Source: an uncultured Alphaproteobacteria bacterium
GTDB taxonomy: Bacteria > Pseudomonadota > Alphaproteobacteria > CAAHEQ01 > UBA3637
DNA length: 7,261 nt
Direction of reading: 5' to 3'
NCBI GenBank assembly: GCA_937888725.1
Contig: CALARE010000012.1
Location: 1-7,261 of the forward strand
The first letter of the stretch is position 1. Every line of letters begins with the position of its first letter. Positions 6,781-7,261 of the stretch are shown piece by piece. The translations under genes and the position numbers were made by a program. The notes under the pieces were generated by a model. The model ran no database searches and was not told the DNA's origin. It worked only from the letters and a program-made list of their open reading frames with translations.

Positions 6781-6782
6781 TC
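6765..6782 (+). repeat. Tandem 9-mer TTTTAACTC
   Basis: Two exact copies lie head to tail (6765-6773 and 6774-6782). A third plus-strand copy is at 6712-6720, and one inverted copy (GAGTTAAAA) is at 6671-6679 beside a near copy GCGTTAAAA (6662-6670). Copies at 6712 and 6774 share a further AC. Repeated short sites ahead of a gene can be operators or iterons; there is no direct evidence for either. Confidence 0.5.
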
Positions 6783-6809
6783 ACAGGCGGTCAAACATTT
6801 ATTTAAACG

Positions 6810-6815
6810 AAAGGA
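6810..6815 (+). promoter_or_regulatory. Ribosome binding site for the last gene
   Basis: AAAGGA lies eight bases before the ATG at 6824. It favours this start over the in-frame ATG at codon 15, which has no such site. Confidence 0.6.
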
Positions 6816-6823
6816 AAAATCAA

Positions 6824-7261
6824 ATGTCTTTTTTTTCAAAACCCCGTTCGCCATTGGGGTATTATATGGCAAATAAAACACATGACTCCTATGGGGTCGA
6901 TCATTCAAATTTTTCAACACGGGACGAACTCGAATATCAGTGGGCTCGAATTGAAAAAGAGCAATCCTTAATGGAACAAGAAGATACGCTTGGTTTAAGC
7001 GATAACTACACGCAATATGGCACCAATTTTTGGGGTACAGACCCTGAAAATAACTATGGCTTTGGGTATTCATCATTAAAACCAGAGACGTTTCAATCAG
7101 CTTTATCTATTCAGAAACAAGCACAACTGTCACCCCAATTAGAAACACCCGATATATTGGATGCAAATGCACTTACGCCCGACACATTGGGTGAAAAGCA
7201 ACCAAGCTGGTTGGATGATATTTTGGTAGCACAAAACCAATTGCAAAATGGCTCGTTTGGG
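6824..7261 (+). CDS. Partial unrecognised protein, probably phage, N-terminal 146 residues
   Basis: An open frame of 146 codons runs from this ATG to the window edge without a stop, so the gene is cut off at its 3' end. The protein begins MSFFSKPRSPLGYY and has no signal peptide or membrane segment. Residues 30-52 are charged and probably helical (STRDELEYQWARIEKEQSLM). Residues 58-83 are rich in Gly, Asn and aromatic residues. From about 105 it becomes Pro-, Asp- and Leu-rich, with a 10-residue near repeat (TPDILDANAL / TPDTLGEKQP). I do not recognise the family. It follows the tail operon on the same strand after a 254-base gap, so it probably has its own transcription. A phage structural or internal virion protein, or a lysis-related protein, is possible, but nothing visible decides between them. 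Confidence 0.7.
   Translation, partial: MSFFSKPRSPLGYYMANKTHDSYGVDHSNFSTRDELEYQWARIEKEQSLMEQEDTLGLSDNYTQYGTNFWGTDPENNYGFGYSSLKPETFQSALSIQKQAQLSPQLETPDILDANALTPDTLGEKQPSWLDDILVAQNQLQNGSFG

Larger units (their letters stand above)
6570..6823. other. Structured intergenic region
   Basis: No convincing gene lies in these 254 bases. A 12-codon ATG frame (6570-6608) abuts the previous stop but has no ribosome site. The region holds small overlapping hairpins at 6593-6640, a long imperfect palindrome at 6664-6780 and repeated TTTTAACTC motifs. It must contain the end of the tail operon transcript and any promoter for the gene at 6824. I find no classical GC-rich stem followed by a T run. TATGAT (6741-6746) and TAGAAT (6754-6759) could be -10 elements, but neither has a good -35 partner. 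Confidence 0.6.

Noticed and set aside
4197..6823. Diversity-generating retroelement variable region at the end of the tail gene
   Set aside because: I see no near-duplicate template differing at adenines, no C-type-lectin-like terminus and no reverse transcriptase in the window.
6714..7076. 120-codon minus-strand frame
   Set aside because: It lies antisense to the gene at 6824 and across the palindrome. Its product has no recognisable features, while the plus-strand frame has a good ribosome site and stays open to the window edge.

Overview
The window is an AT-leaning bacterial or phage segment that looks like the tail-fibre end of a tailed phage or prophage, next to a divergent surface-lipoprotein gene. 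The tail-fibre N-terminal module (residues around F9, W15, D18, GI, DAEDD and MEGNLNMGG in the 225-residue protein) is common in phages of Proteobacteria, especially Alphaproteobacteria. The ankyrin lipoprotein and the moderate-to-low GC would fit a host-associated, AT-rich Gram-negative bacterium. That assignment is inference: no taxonomic marker gene is present. I cannot tell a free phage from an integrated prophage, because no integrase, attachment site or packaging gene falls inside the window.

Layout. Bases 1-150 are a degenerate, C/A-rich and almost T-free tandem repeat, unlike everything else in base composition. A probable bidirectional hairpin terminator (151-181) separates it from a minus-strand gene (185-2566) for a 793-residue predicted lipoprotein. 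That protein has a long helical N-terminal part and ankyrin-like repeats toward the C-terminus. A divergent promoter region (about 2567-2747) follows. Four tightly packed plus-strand genes then run from 2748 to 6569: a tail-fibre attachment protein (225 aa), a small beta-sandwich-like tail protein (113 aa), a small protein with a phage-tail SAKYWAEQAK motif (135 aa) and a large 790-residue candidate receptor-binding protein. Gaps are 12, 9 and 0 bases and each gene has a strong Shine-Dalgarno sequence, so this reads as one operon.

The 254-base gap at 6570-6823 is the most structured non-coding DNA in the window. It holds two mutually exclusive small hairpins, an exposed anti-Shine-Dalgarno sequence, and a long imperfect palindrome (6664-6780) whose outer arms are 17-base perfect inverted repeats. 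A new plus-strand gene starts at 6824 and runs off the end; its product is not recognised.

Working model (inference): the four-gene operon builds the distal adsorption apparatus of a virion. The lipoprotein transcribed away from it could be a lysogenic-conversion or receptor-masking cargo gene, or simply the first host gene beside a prophage.
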